Source: Chloroflexota bacterium (GTDB lineage: Bacteria; Chloroflexota; Anaerolineae; Aggregatilineales; UBA2796). Taken from it: 64,000 nt of DNA. The stretch spans positions 1 to 64,000 of the forward strand of contig JAJPHV010000038.1 in assembly GCA_021325095.1 (NCBI GenBank), written 5' to 3'. The notes under the pieces were generated by a model. That model made no database searches. It was not told the DNA's origin and was given only the letters and a program-made list of their open reading frames with translations. Positions 8,047 through 15,465 of this stretch are shown here, piece by piece. Both the position numbers and the translations under genes were made by a program. Position 1 is the first letter of the stretch. Every line of letters begins with the position of its first letter.

Positions 8047-9372
8047 ATGAATGCTGTGCACATCGTAACGGGCGACTGGCTGATTTATGACAGCAGCAAA
8101 CCGCCGGAGCCGGGCTGGGGCGTCGCTATCCAGGATGGCAAGGTGCTGGCCGCCGGGCCGGGTGCGCAATTGAAAACAACCTACCCCGGCGCGACTCTGA
8201 CCGAGGCTGCCGGGTACGTGATCGCGCCGGGTTTTGTCAACGCACACACGCATATGTACGGCGTGCTGGCGCACGGCATCCCGCCCGCTGCGAAGGTGCT
8301 GGATTTCTGGGGCTTCCTGCAAGATTACTGGTGGCCGCAGGTCGAGGACGCGCTCGATCATGCCATGATTGCGGCAGCTACCGAACATGCCTGCATGGAA
8401 ATGCTGCACAGCGGCGTGACCACCTTCTACGACATTCTGGAAGCGCCAAATGCATTGCGCGGCTGTCTGAATGTCGAGGCAGAGGTGGTGCGTCGCTGGG
8501 GATTGCGCGGCCTCCTGTCCTTCGAGGCGACGCAGCGCGTCAGCGAGGCGAACGGGCAGGCCGGGCTGGACGAAAATGCCGACTTTATCCGTGACTGCCG
8601 CTCGGCGGGTGGGCTGGTCGGCGGCTTGATGTGCTTCCACACGACGTTTACCTGCGACGCCGCATTCATCCGGCGCGCCTTCCAACTTGGTGAGGAACTC
8701 GACTCGCTGGTTCATTTCCACTGTGCGGAGGGTCAGTACGAGCCAGCGTACTGTCTGGACAGATTCGGCGTGCGTACCCTGGAATACTACGACTCTCTCG
8801 GCGTGCTGAGTCCGCGCGCGATGGCTTCCCAGTGTGTGCAGATCAGTCCCCTTGAGATCGAACTGCTGGCGCGGCGCGGGGTGCGTGTCACGTCCATGCC
8901 GCTCTCCAACTGCGAGGTCGGCGGCGGGTTCGCGCCCCTGCCCGAAATGGACGCCCTCGGCGTGACGCTCGGCCTGGGAACAGATGGTTACGTCAACAAC
9001 TTCTTCGACCTGATGCGCAGCGCATTCCTGATGCACAAGGCGCGACGCGAAGACCCCTCCGTCATGCCAGCGGATCGGGTCTGGCACATTGCCACCGAGG
9101 GCGGGGCGACGGCACTCGGATTGGACAACGTGGGCGCGCTGCTGCCCGGCTACAGCGCTGACCTGGTGCTGATCGACGCTGACCTGCCCACGCCCATCAC
9201 CGCCCACAACCTGCGCGAGCAGATTATCCTCTGGCGCGATCCAGTACACGTCGGCGGTGTGATGGTTGCAGGCCGGTGGCGCTACGGCCAGGGCGCAGGC
9301 GTTGGCCCCCGCGATCCGAAGGCGACCCGGGCGGCAACGCGGGAGCAGGCGCGACGGCTGTGGCAGGTGTGA
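8047..9372 (+). CDS. Amidohydrolase family protein (SsnA/cytosine-deaminase-like)
   Basis: Metal-dependent hydrolase of the TRZ/ATZ-SsnA type, acting on C-N bonds of heterocyclic or amidine substrates. HTH metal ligands in NAHTHMYG (residues 67-69), a third His in HFHCAEGQ, a conserved SPLEIELLARRGV strand region, and the metal Asp in GLGTDGYVNN. Typical C-terminal beta-sandwich end (ATEGGATALGL...GYSADLVLID). About 441 residues from ATG 8047; an upstream in-frame ATG at 7969 adds a non-homologous leader. First gene of the catabolic island. Confidence 0.87.
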   Translation: MNAVHIVTGDWLIYDSSKPPEPGWGVAIQDGKVLAAGPGAQLKTTYPGATLTEAAGYVIAPGFVNAHTHMYGVLAHGIPPAAKVLDFWGFLQDYWWPQVEDALDHAMIAAATEHACMEMLHSGVTTFYDILEAPNALRGCLNVEAEVVRRWGLRGLLSFEATQRVSEANGQAGLDENADFIRDCRSAGGLVGGLMCFHTTFTCDAAFIRRAFQLGEELDSLVHFHCAEGQYEPAYCLDRFGVRTLEYYDSLGVLSPRAMASQCVQISPLEIELLARRGVRVTSMPLSNCEVGGGFAPLPEMDALGVTLGLGTDGYVNNFFDLMRSAFLMHKARREDPSVMPADRVWHIATEGGATALGLDNVGALLPGYSADLVLIDADLPTPITAHNLREQIILWRDPVHVGGVMVAGRWRYGQGAGVGPRDPKATRAATREQARRLWQV

Positions 9373-9473
9373 CTCGATGTTCGACAGCGGATACGATTTC
9401 CCAGGTACATCTGCACAATTGACAGCAATGCCCTTCCACCGTATGATGATTCTTATCATGCTGCGGAAAGCCA

Positions 9474-9488
9474 TTCCACATTGTGGAA
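9474..9488. promoter_or_regulatory. Perfect palindrome, probable IclR operator
   Basis: TTCCACATTGTGGAA is a perfect seven-base inverted repeat around one central T, 24 bases before the iclR-type start codon. IclR-family regulators commonly bind TTCC...GGAA palindromes near their own promoter. A nearby GGAAAGCCATTCC overlaps on the left and could extend the site. Binding is inferred from position and symmetry. Confidence 0.5.
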
Positions 9489-9511
9489 AGCCCTGTTTCT
9501 GAGAAGCGGCT

Positions 9512-10288
9512 ATGCCAGGTACACCCGTCCAGAGCGTGGAACGCGCGCTGCACATCCTCATGACATTTCAGGAAGGCGAGGTAGCGCTCAGTCTGAGCGA
9601 GATCAGCCGCCGGATCGGGCTTGCTCCCAGCACCACGCACCGTCTGTTGGCTACGCTGCTGGCTCACCAGTTCATCGAGAAGCGCGAGGATAACCAGTAT
9701 GCGCTGGGGCTGCGGCTGTTGGAACTCGGCCAGCGCGTACAAGCCGGGTTAGGGCTGCGGCAGGTGGCGCTGCCCGAAATGCGCCGTCTGGCGACGGCGT
9801 GCGGACACGCCGTGACTCTCTTCGCACCGAACGACCAGGAGGCTCTCTGCCTGGAACGAGTGCCAGGCGCGAACCCGATTCAGGTCCTTGCTATTGACGT
9901 GGGAGAACGGCTCTCGCTCAATTGTGGAGCAGGGCCGCGTGTGCTGCTGGCCTCGCTGTCCGACGAGGAGATTGGGCGGCTGCATGACGCTGGCCGCTTC
10001 CCACGCCTGACAGATCGAACACTGGTTGGACTGCACGACATTTTGGCCGATGCGCGGCGGACTCGTGCCCAGGGCTACGTCCTGGCTGTCGAGGATGTGG
10101 TGGAAAGCGTGGCAGCCATCGGCGCACCAGTGCAGGATGTCAATGGCTGCTGGATTGGGGCCATCAGCCTGGTCGGGATCGTGCCGGAGATCGAGGGGCC
10201 GCAGCGCGAGACGCTGATTCGCGCCCTGTGCCAGAGTGCGCAAGCCATCTCCATGAAATTGGGCTACCGGGGGAATCACAACCCGTGA
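9512..10288 (+). CDS. IclR family transcriptional regulator
   Basis: 258 residues: N-terminal winged helix (VERALHILMTFQEGEVALSL through the recognition helix in SRRIGLAPSTTHRLLATLL) and a C-terminal IclR effector-binding domain (GHAVTLFAPNDQEALCLERV..., ending in SLVGIVPEI). IclR proteins sense small aromatic or carboxylic metabolites and usually control adjacent catabolic genes. It sits between two amidohydrolase genes of the same orientation and has a perfect palindrome in its upstream region, suggesting autoregulation and control of the island. Confidence 0.95.
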   Translation: MPGTPVQSVERALHILMTFQEGEVALSLSEISRRIGLAPSTTHRLLATLLAHQFIEKREDNQYALGLRLLELGQRVQAGLGLRQVALPEMRRLATACGHAVTLFAPNDQEALCLERVPGANPIQVLAIDVGERLSLNCGAGPRVLLASLSDEEIGRLHDAGRFPRLTDRTLVGLHDILADARRTRAQGYVLAVEDVVESVAAIGAPVQDVNGCWIGAISLVGIVPEIEGPQRETLIRALCQSAQAISMKLGYRGNHNP

Positions 10289-10325
10289 TGGGTGTGCCCG
10301 GTCATCTCGCGTAAGGATAATCATC

Positions 10326-11834
10326 ATGCCAGTTGACCTCAAAGTGACAGGCGGTTGGATCGTCACCTCGGCGGGCAAATACCGGGCCGACATTGCCATC
10401 AAAGAGGGCCGGATCGTGGCGATTGGCGACGGTGCGCTCATGCCCGACGCCAAAGAGACGATCAACGTCAAGGGTAAATTCATCCTGCCGGGCATTGTCG
10501 ATACCGAGGCACACCCCGGCTGCTACGTCCCCTTTGAGCGCGACATCAAGTCTGAGACGCGCGCCGCTGCTGCTGTCGGCGTGACAACCTGGGGCGTCCA
10601 CGCGCCAAGCACGCGGCTGGGCCACGAGCCGTTCCCGGAATATGTGCAGGCCGAGGACGTGATCCCCTTCAGCCAGGTGGCCGACGGTGCGATCCAGATC
10701 ATCAACCGCTCTTCGACTATCGACGTGTTCTTGACGCTCATGCTGGAAACCGATGAGCAGGTCGCCGAAATCCCCATGCTGGCGCAAAAATGGGGCATGA
10801 CCAGCATGAAGCTGTATTTGCAGTCGATGAAGCCGGAACTTGACAAATACTGGGCGGGCCGCCGGGCCGGATTGGGGCACGGCTTCGACGACGGCGTGGT
10901 CTACCAGACGATGGAGCAGATCGCGCAGCTTGGCGCGCCGGGCATCGTGGCGATCCATGCCGAGAACTGGCAGATCGGGCGTGTATTTGAGAAGCGGCTA
11001 ATTGAAGCCGGGCGCACCGACTTCGCCGCCTGGACGGATCGCTCGCCGGACTTCGCCGAGGTGCATCACATCCGTTCCTATGGCTACCTGGCGCTGGTCA
11101 CCGGCTGCCCGCTCTACATCCAGCACGCCAGTACCGCTGCCAGCCACGCCGAAATCCGCCGGATGCGCGGCGAGGGCCTCAAAGTCTATGCGCAGACCGG
11201 CCCGGCCTGGCTATACCTGGAGGCCAACGACAAGGGCTGGCGGATCAATGTACCATTGCGCTACCGAGAGAACATCGAAGCCATCTGGGAGGCATTGGCC
11301 GACGGCACGATTGACGCCGTTGGCTCCGATCACGTCATCGCCTGGGACCCGAACCGCCGCGAGGATATGTACAACGCGAACATCTGGAAACTGCGCACAG
11401 GCTTCACCAGCCGTGTCGAAATGCTGACGCCCGTTATTCTGAGCGAGGGCGTCAATAAGGGCCGCATCTCACTTGAACGGGCTGTCGAGGTGCTGTGTGA
11501 GAACCCGGCCAGAATCTTCGGGCTGTACCCGAAGAAGGGCGCGATCCAGGTCGGCGCAGACGCCGACCTGTGCGTGGTCGATATGGATAAAGAGGTGACG
11601 GTCAGCAAAGACAACCTGTTCACGCGCTCCGCTTGGTCCATCGTGGAGGGTCACACGTTCAAGGGCTGGCCGGTCATGACCATCCTGCGTGGGCGGGTCA
11701 TTGCCGAGTGGCCGGACGATGTGCCCGTGCCGCGCGTGATCGAGGATCAACCGTCGGGGCAGTACCTTCCGCGCAAGGTGGGCAGCCAACTCTATCCGCT
11801 GCTTTCGCAGGCCGAACAGCCAGTCAGGGGGTAA
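10326..11834 (+). CDS. Hydantoinase/dihydropyrimidinase-like amidohydrolase with altered metal motif
   Basis: 502-residue cyclic amidohydrolase of the dihydropyrimidinase, allantoinase and dihydroorotase group. The bridging carboxylated Lys is K162 in GMTSMKLYLQ, a metal His is H211 in VAIHAENW, another follows in IQHASTAASH, and the metal Asp is in GSDHVIAWD. The first motif, normally DxHxH, reads DTEAH (residues 59-63), so the first metal His is Glu. The rest of the fold looks intact, so this may be a subfamily trait rather than decay. Starts 37 bases after the IclR gene; the IS605-like element lies directly downstream. Confidence 0.87.
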   Translation: MPVDLKVTGGWIVTSAGKYRADIAIKEGRIVAIGDGALMPDAKETINVKGKFILPGIVDTEAHPGCYVPFERDIKSETRAAAAVGVTTWGVHAPSTRLGHEPFPEYVQAEDVIPFSQVADGAIQIINRSSTIDVFLTLMLETDEQVAEIPMLAQKWGMTSMKLYLQSMKPELDKYWAGRRAGLGHGFDDGVVYQTMEQIAQLGAPGIVAIHAENWQIGRVFEKRLIEAGRTDFAAWTDRSPDFAEVHHIRSYGYLALVTGCPLYIQHASTAASHAEIRRMRGEGLKVYAQTGPAWLYLEANDKGWRINVPLRYRENIEAIWEALADGTIDAVGSDHVIAWDPNRREDMYNANIWKLRTGFTSRVEMLTPVILSEGVNKGRISLERAVEVLCENPARIFGLYPKKGAIQVGADADLCVVDMDKEVTVSKDNLFTRSAWSIVEGHTFKGWPVMTILRGRVIAEWPDDVPVPRVIEDQPSGQYLPRKVGSQLYPLLSQAEQPVRG

Positions 11835-11840
11835 AGCATT

Positions 11841-12036
11841 GTGACCACTCCGCCAGCTAAAGCAGGCGGCTTCTTGCGAAGAAGCCCACTTCAACAGCGG
11901 CTTCTCAGGCTACGCATGTCCTACTGGACTACGTTAGCGCCTGAGGGCTTAGTCCAAGCCGACTTAGTCACGGCCCTTCAAGACGTTTCAAGTCTTACGT
12001 GCGGAACTTCTCCGCACAGCCCGCAACTTGAAGTTG
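11841..12036 (-). ncRNA. Omega-RNA-like scaffold at the element's right end
   Basis: In TnpB elements the right end encodes the guide (omega) RNA scaffold, whose guide is the flanking DNA. This stretch is densely foldable: stems CAACTT/AAGTTG (12024-12036), GTGCGGA/TCCGCAC (11999-12017), CTCAGGC/GCCTGAG (11904-11945) and GGCTTCTT/AAGAAGCC (11868-11886), then the terminal palindrome (11850-11869). Read on the minus strand it ends in GTGGTCAC at 11841. The guide would then be the complement of the bases just below 11841, at the end of the hydantoinase-like gene. Expression and 5' end are unknown. Confidence 0.5.
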
Positions 12037-12144
12037 GTAAAGGACGTGTGACCGCGCCCCGAAGGTTGGGGGCGAAAGTTGAGTAAAGTATAACACAGAA
12101 AGGAGGCAAGCGCCATTCCGCTGTCGCCTTTAGGCGACAGTCCC
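11841..12144 (-). mobile_element. tnpB-less IS200/IS605-type element (MITE)
   Basis: The 325-base gap between two catabolic genes is filled by an element with IS1341/IS605-like ends. On the minus strand the right end reads AGAAGCCGCCTGCTTTAGCTGGCGG then AGTGGTCAC, an imperfect subterminal palindrome with the usual TTTA loop. The left end carries a perfect hairpin at 12121-12140 (CTGTCGCC, TTTA, GGCGACAG). Between them no transposase or TnpB remains; only a short junk frame is open. There are no terminal inverted repeats or target duplication, as expected for the family. End points are approximate. Assignment is by pattern memory of such ends. Confidence 0.66.
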
Positions 12145-12149
12145 CTTGC
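12099..12149 (+). promoter_or_regulatory. Distant Shine-Dalgarno with intervening hairpin
   Basis: The next gene starts at 12160 without a nearby ribosome-binding site. A strong AAAGGAGG lies at 12099-12106, 53 bases upstream. Between them, CAAG (12107-12110) can pair with CTTG (12145-12148), enclosing the perfect hairpin at 12121-12140. If folded, the effective distance from RBS to ATG falls to about 11 bases. The left end of the element may therefore act as a structured leader. This is inference from complementarity only. Confidence 0.3.
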
Positions 12150-12159
12150 GCAAATTCTT

Positions 12160-12894
12160 ATGGCGATCTGGGATGATATATTAACCGAGCAGGACAAGAT
12201 CGTTTACGAACGGGCCGGGTGGGGCAAGCCGGGCGGCTATGGCAGGCGCCCTGCGCTGCTGGTCGTGGACGTGATCTACAACTTCGTGGGCGACCCGGAA
12301 CTGCCCATCCTGGAAAGCATCAAGACCTGGCGCTATAGCTGTGGCACGGTGGGTTGGGACGGCGTGCGGGCGCTGCAAAAGCTGATCGGCAAGGCGCGTG
12401 AGAAGCGCATTCCGCTCTTCTACACCACCTGGGAGCGCCGTGTGGACAAGCTGGACAACGGGCGCTGGAACGGCAAAAACTGGCGCGTGGACGACCCTAT
12501 CGACGTGATCGGGCATCACGGCAACGACATCGTCAAGGAGGTCGCGCCGCAGCCCCAGGACATGACGTTCGTCAAGAAGAAGCCGAGCGCCTTTTTCGGC
12601 ACGGCGCTGGCGAGCTACCTGATCGATCTGGGCGTGGATACGATCATCCTGACGGGCACGACGACCAGCGGCTGCATTCGCGCCACCGCCGTTGACGGCT
12701 TCAGCTACAACTACTACGTGATCGTGCCCGAAGAGTGCGTCTGGGATCGCGGCGAAGTCAGTCACAAGATCAATCTGTTCGACATTCAGCAGAAGTACGG
12801 CGACGTGGTCAAGCTGGACGAGGTGATTGCCTACCTGGACGGGCTGCCGGACGGCCTGTTCGCGGATAAGCTGCCCGAATCAGCGCGAGGTTGA
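12160..12894 (+). CDS. Isochorismatase-fold cysteine hydrolase
   Basis: 244-residue cysteine hydrolase of the N-carbamoylsarcosine amidase, biuret hydrolase and ureidoacrylate amidase group, which cleaves carbamoyl or amide C-N bonds. Catalytic triad candidates: D37 in LLVVDVIYNF, K141 in VKKKPSAFFGT and nucleophile C172 in TTTSGCIRAT with the preceding cis-peptide region. Long N-terminal extension (WDDILTEQDKIVYERAG) typical of the carbamoylsarcosine amidase branch. Ends two bases before the AA_synth gene. In this setting it probably removes a carbamoyl group produced by ring opening. Confidence 0.92.
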   Translation: MAIWDDILTEQDKIVYERAGWGKPGGYGRRPALLVVDVIYNFVGDPELPILESIKTWRYSCGTVGWDGVRALQKLIGKAREKRIPLFYTTWERRVDKLDNGRWNGKNWRVDDPIDVIGHHGNDIVKEVAPQPQDMTFVKKKPSAFFGTALASYLIDLGVDTIILTGTTTSGCIRATAVDGFSYNYYVIVPEECVWDRGEVSHKINLFDIQQKYGDVVKLDEVIAYLDGLPDGLFADKLPESARG

Positions 12895-12896
12895 GC

Positions 12897-13475
12897 ATGT
12901 ACGAAATTCGCAAGTGGGCCACCTTCATCGAGGAAACGCTGACCAACGAGACGGGCATGGCCGACCAGGGCGGCCCGCTGAGAAAGGCTGCCATCGCCGC
13001 CGTCATCAAGAATCCTTACGCCGGGCGCTACAGCGAAGACCTGAGCGCCATTGTGGACGAGTCGCCATCGCTGGGGCAGGAGTTCGGCAGGCGGCTGGTG
13101 GCAGCACTCGGACAGGCCGCACAGAGCTACGGCAAGGCGGCCATCGTCGGCACGGCGGGCGAATACGAACACGGCAACGCCTTCCTGACCACCGCCTTCG
13201 CCAACCCGATCCGCGATGCATTGGGCGGCGGCAAGGCGTGGGTTCCCTCGACGGGCAAGCGGGCAGCAATGGGTGCGAGTATCGATGTGCCGCTGGCCTC
13301 CAAAGACGCGCTGTACGTGCGCTCCCACTACGACACGATGACCGTCGCCATCCCCGACGCGCCCGCGCCCGATGAGGTGGTCGTGATCGTGGTTGCAGCC
13401 ACGCGCGGGCGGATCAATGCGCGGCTCGGCGGGCTGAAATATGAGGACATCAAGGGCGAGGATGGGCTGCATTGA
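12897..13475 (+). CDS. AA_synth (DUF1185) family protein
   Basis: 192 residues with the family pattern: starts YEIRKWATFIEETLTNETG, then AVIKNPYAGRY, SYGKAAIVG, GEYEHGNAFL, GGGKAWVPSTGKR and SHYDTM...DAPAPDEVVV. Pfam names this family amino acid synthesis protein from weak early evidence; its reaction is not established to my knowledge. It is often found among amidohydrolase genes, as here. The ATG at 12897 follows the upstream stop by two bases, indicating translational coupling with the isochorismatase-fold gene. Confidence 0.88.
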   Translation: MYEIRKWATFIEETLTNETGMADQGGPLRKAAIAAVIKNPYAGRYSEDLSAIVDESPSLGQEFGRRLVAALGQAAQSYGKAAIVGTAGEYEHGNAFLTTAFANPIRDALGGGKAWVPSTGKRAAMGASIDVPLASKDALYVRSHYDTMTVAIPDAPAPDEVVVIVVAATRGRINARLGGLKYEDIKGEDGLH

Positions 13476-13481
13476 CTGACT

Positions 13482-13505
13482 CCCCCTCTCCAATTGGAGA
13501 GGGGG
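13482..13505. repeat. Perfect palindrome CCCCCTCTCC-AATT-GGAGAGGGGG
   Basis: A ten-base perfect stem with AATT loop, followed by TTGGGCGGTGAGG. It belongs to the same interspersed family as 35068-35163 and 34370-34440, which share the preceding TGACTCCC and trailing GGTGAGG. It lies between two cotranscribed genes 20 bases before the enamidase start, so it could also modulate the transcript. No U-tract follows. Confidence 0.5.
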
Positions 13506-13524
13506 TTGGGCGGTGAGGTTCCGT

Positions 13525-14682
13525 ATGGCGTCACTGGCGATTGTGAACATCGGGCAAATCCTGACAGGCGACCTGGCAGACCCGACGGCGGCAGGCGATA
13601 CGATCCTGGTCGAGGACGGCAAGATCGCCGTCATCGGCACAGGACTCGACACTTCCGGCGTGGAACGGATCATCGATGCCAGGGGCACGACGGCAGCGCC
13701 CGGCCTGATCGACAGCCACGTTCATATCGTCTTTGGCGACTGGACGCCGCGCCAGAACACGCTCGGCTGGATCGAAAGCTACATGCACGGCGGCATCACG
13801 GGCATGATGTCCGCCTCGGAAGTGCATCTACCAGGGCGTCCCACCGATCCGGTGGGTGTCAAGGCGCTGGCGATTGCCGCGCAGCGCGCCTACCAGCACT
13901 TCCGGCCCGGCGGCGTGAAGGTCTATGCCGGGTCGGTCATTTTCGAGCCGGGGCTGACCGACGCCGATTTTGAGGAACTGGCCGACGCGGGCGTGTGGCT
14001 TGGTAAGGTGGGCTTTGGCGCGTTCCCGAAGGTGACGGAGGCAGAACCGCTGGTGCGGGCTGCGCAGCGTTACGGTTTTGTGGTGATGTGTCACTCTGGC
14101 GGCGCGTCGATCCCCGGCAGCAGCGCCATCACGGCGGACGATCTGCTGACGCTGCGCCCGGACATTTCCGGCCACACCAACGGCGGCACGACAGCCCTGC
14201 CCGATGCCGACCTGGAACGGCTGATCCGCGAGGGCGATTTCTGTTTCCAGATCGCGCAGGCAGGCAATATCCGTTCTGCTATGAAAGTGATCGAACTGAC
14301 GCAGAAGTACGGCAAGCTGCACAAGGTGCTCATTTCCAGCGATACGCCGACGGGCACGGGTGTCATGCCGCTTGGCACGCTCAAATCGGTGGTTGAGATG
14401 GCGACGCTGACCGGATTGCCTGCGGCGCAATCGTGGGCGCTGGCGACGGGCAATAACGCCGACGTACTGCGGCTGAATAGCGGGCGACTGGCTCCGGGTC
14501 GGGAGGCCGACATCGTGATCATGGATGCGCCACTCGGCTCGGCCTGGACGACTGCGCTGGACGCGATGCAGGGCGGCGACCTGCCCGGCATCACCTGCGT
14601 GATCATCGACGGCGAGATTCGCGCCATGAAGAGCCGCAACACACCCGCCGCCGCCCGCATGGCAAGCGTCATCAAGGACTGA
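13525..14682 (+). CDS. Enamidase-like amidohydrolase
   Basis: 385-residue amidohydrolase close to enamidase of nicotinate fermentation, which opens 6-oxo-tetrahydronicotinate to 2-formylglutarate and ammonia. Metal ligands HVH (residues 65-67) in LIDSHVHIVFGDWTPRQNTL, a context diagnostic for the enamidase group, followed by WIESYMHGGITGMMSASEVH. A further His in VVMCHSGGAS and GHTNGGTTAL, and the metal Asp in LISSDTPTGTG. ATG 13525 is preferred over an upstream GTG at 13513. The true substrate here need not be a nicotinate derivative. Confidence 0.85.
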   Translation: MASLAIVNIGQILTGDLADPTAAGDTILVEDGKIAVIGTGLDTSGVERIIDARGTTAAPGLIDSHVHIVFGDWTPRQNTLGWIESYMHGGITGMMSASEVHLPGRPTDPVGVKALAIAAQRAYQHFRPGGVKVYAGSVIFEPGLTDADFEELADAGVWLGKVGFGAFPKVTEAEPLVRAAQRYGFVVMCHSGGASIPGSSAITADDLLTLRPDISGHTNGGTTALPDADLERLIREGDFCFQIAQAGNIRSAMKVIELTQKYGKLHKVLISSDTPTGTGVMPLGTLKSVVEMATLTGLPAAQSWALATGNNADVLRLNSGRLAPGREADIVIMDAPLGSAWTTALDAMQGGDLPGITCVIIDGEIRAMKSRNTPAAARMASVIKD

Positions 14683-14705
14683 GAAACTTATGGTGCACCT
14701 CTCAC

Positions 14706-14803
14706 GCTCGACGTTAAAACGCCGAGCTGAATCAACGGAGTCGGCCCCCGCCCGTCGTAGCGTTTGGGCCGCATTGATTCAGCCCGGTGCTTTAGCGCCG
14801 GGC
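14706..14803. repeat. REP-like nested palindrome
   Basis: The 159-base gap after the enamidase gene holds two hairpins, GCTCG...CGAGC (14706-14727) and GCCCGG...CCGGGC (14782-14803, with GC-TTTA-GC at its tip). They flank an inverted pair CTGAATCAA (14727-14735) and TTGATTCAG (14774-14782), with GGCCC/GGGCC inside, so the whole can fold into one branched structure. The layout is that of repetitive extragenic palindromes. No cognate RAYT transposase is in the window and only this copy is seen. Confidence 0.5.
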
Positions 14804-14841
14804 ACAGCTCCTGTCCGGCCAGCACGTGAGGTCAACCACGC

Positions 14842-15465
14842 ATGACCGACCTTGACGGCTTCACCCTTCGCGCCGAATACCTCGCCCCACCCATGCGCGG
14901 CGTTGCCTTTCGCGTCAACGCCGGTGAGCGCTTCCAGATCATCGACGTGAAAGGGCAGCAGGTGGGCGATCTGGTGGCTTTCAATGCCAGCGATCCGGAG
15001 GAGTATTTCTCGCCGTCGCACACGGTGACGCAGAACTGGCGCGTCGCGCTCCGTGTGGGTGACGTGCTGGCGAGCAATCGACGCAACAACATGATGCGCA
15101 TCGTGGCGGACACGGTGGGCTACCACGACCTTATCGTGCCGTGCTGCGACCCGGAAGCCTACCTGAAGCGGTACGGCCTGAAAGACCACCGCAGTTGCAA
15201 GGCCAACATGCAGGAGGCGCTGGCAGCCATCCAGATCGATTGGCCGGTGCGCGGCGAAAATGCCTGGAACATCTTCATGAAGAACGAGATTCAGCCCGAC
15301 GGCAAAATGGTCTACCTGGAACCGACGCACGGCCCCGGCTCGTCCATCACCCTCGATGCGCTGATGGACATGGTGATCGCGCTGTCGGCCTGCCCGCAGG
15401 ATCAGACGCCGACCAATGGTTGGAACTGCACGGAAATGCTGGTCAAAGTTTGGAAACCAGGTTGA
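14842..15465 (+). CDS. DUF1989 (urea carboxylase-associated) family protein
   Basis: 207-residue cupin-like protein. Family hallmarks: ERFQIIDVKGQQVGDLVAFN near the start, SHTVTQNWRVALRVGDVLASNRR, a DLIVPCCDPEAY segment, and the late Cys in NGWNCTEMLV. Two DUF1989 paralogues form carboxyguanidine deiminase (CgdAB) next to guanidine/urea carboxylase. Here a single copy stands without carboxylase or allophanate hydrolase, so a related deiminase or amidinase step is possible but not shown. Its stop overlaps the next start by one base. Confidence 0.91.
   Translation: MTDLDGFTLRAEYLAPPMRGVAFRVNAGERFQIIDVKGQQVGDLVAFNASDPEEYFSPSHTVTQNWRVALRVGDVLASNRRNNMMRIVADTVGYHDLIVPCCDPEAYLKRYGLKDHRSCKANMQEALAAIQIDWPVRGENAWNIFMKNEIQPDGKMVYLEPTHGPGSSITLDALMDMVIALSACPQDQTPTNGWNCTEMLVKVWKPG

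Noticed and set aside
8041..9561. 506-codon open frame antisense to the first amidohydrolase
   Set aside because: The opposite strand has all amidohydrolase metal motifs in order; the antisense reading has none and no RBS.
11841..12086. 81-codon frame in the gap after the hydantoinase-like gene
   Set aside because: It crosses every hairpin of the IS605-type element and is on the strand opposite to the element; the peptide has no family features.
15141..15464. N-terminal extension of the class II aldolase frame over the DUF1989 gene
   Set aside because: DUF1989 is intact in the other frame, and the family start MDELHEKI at 15465 overlaps its stop by one base.
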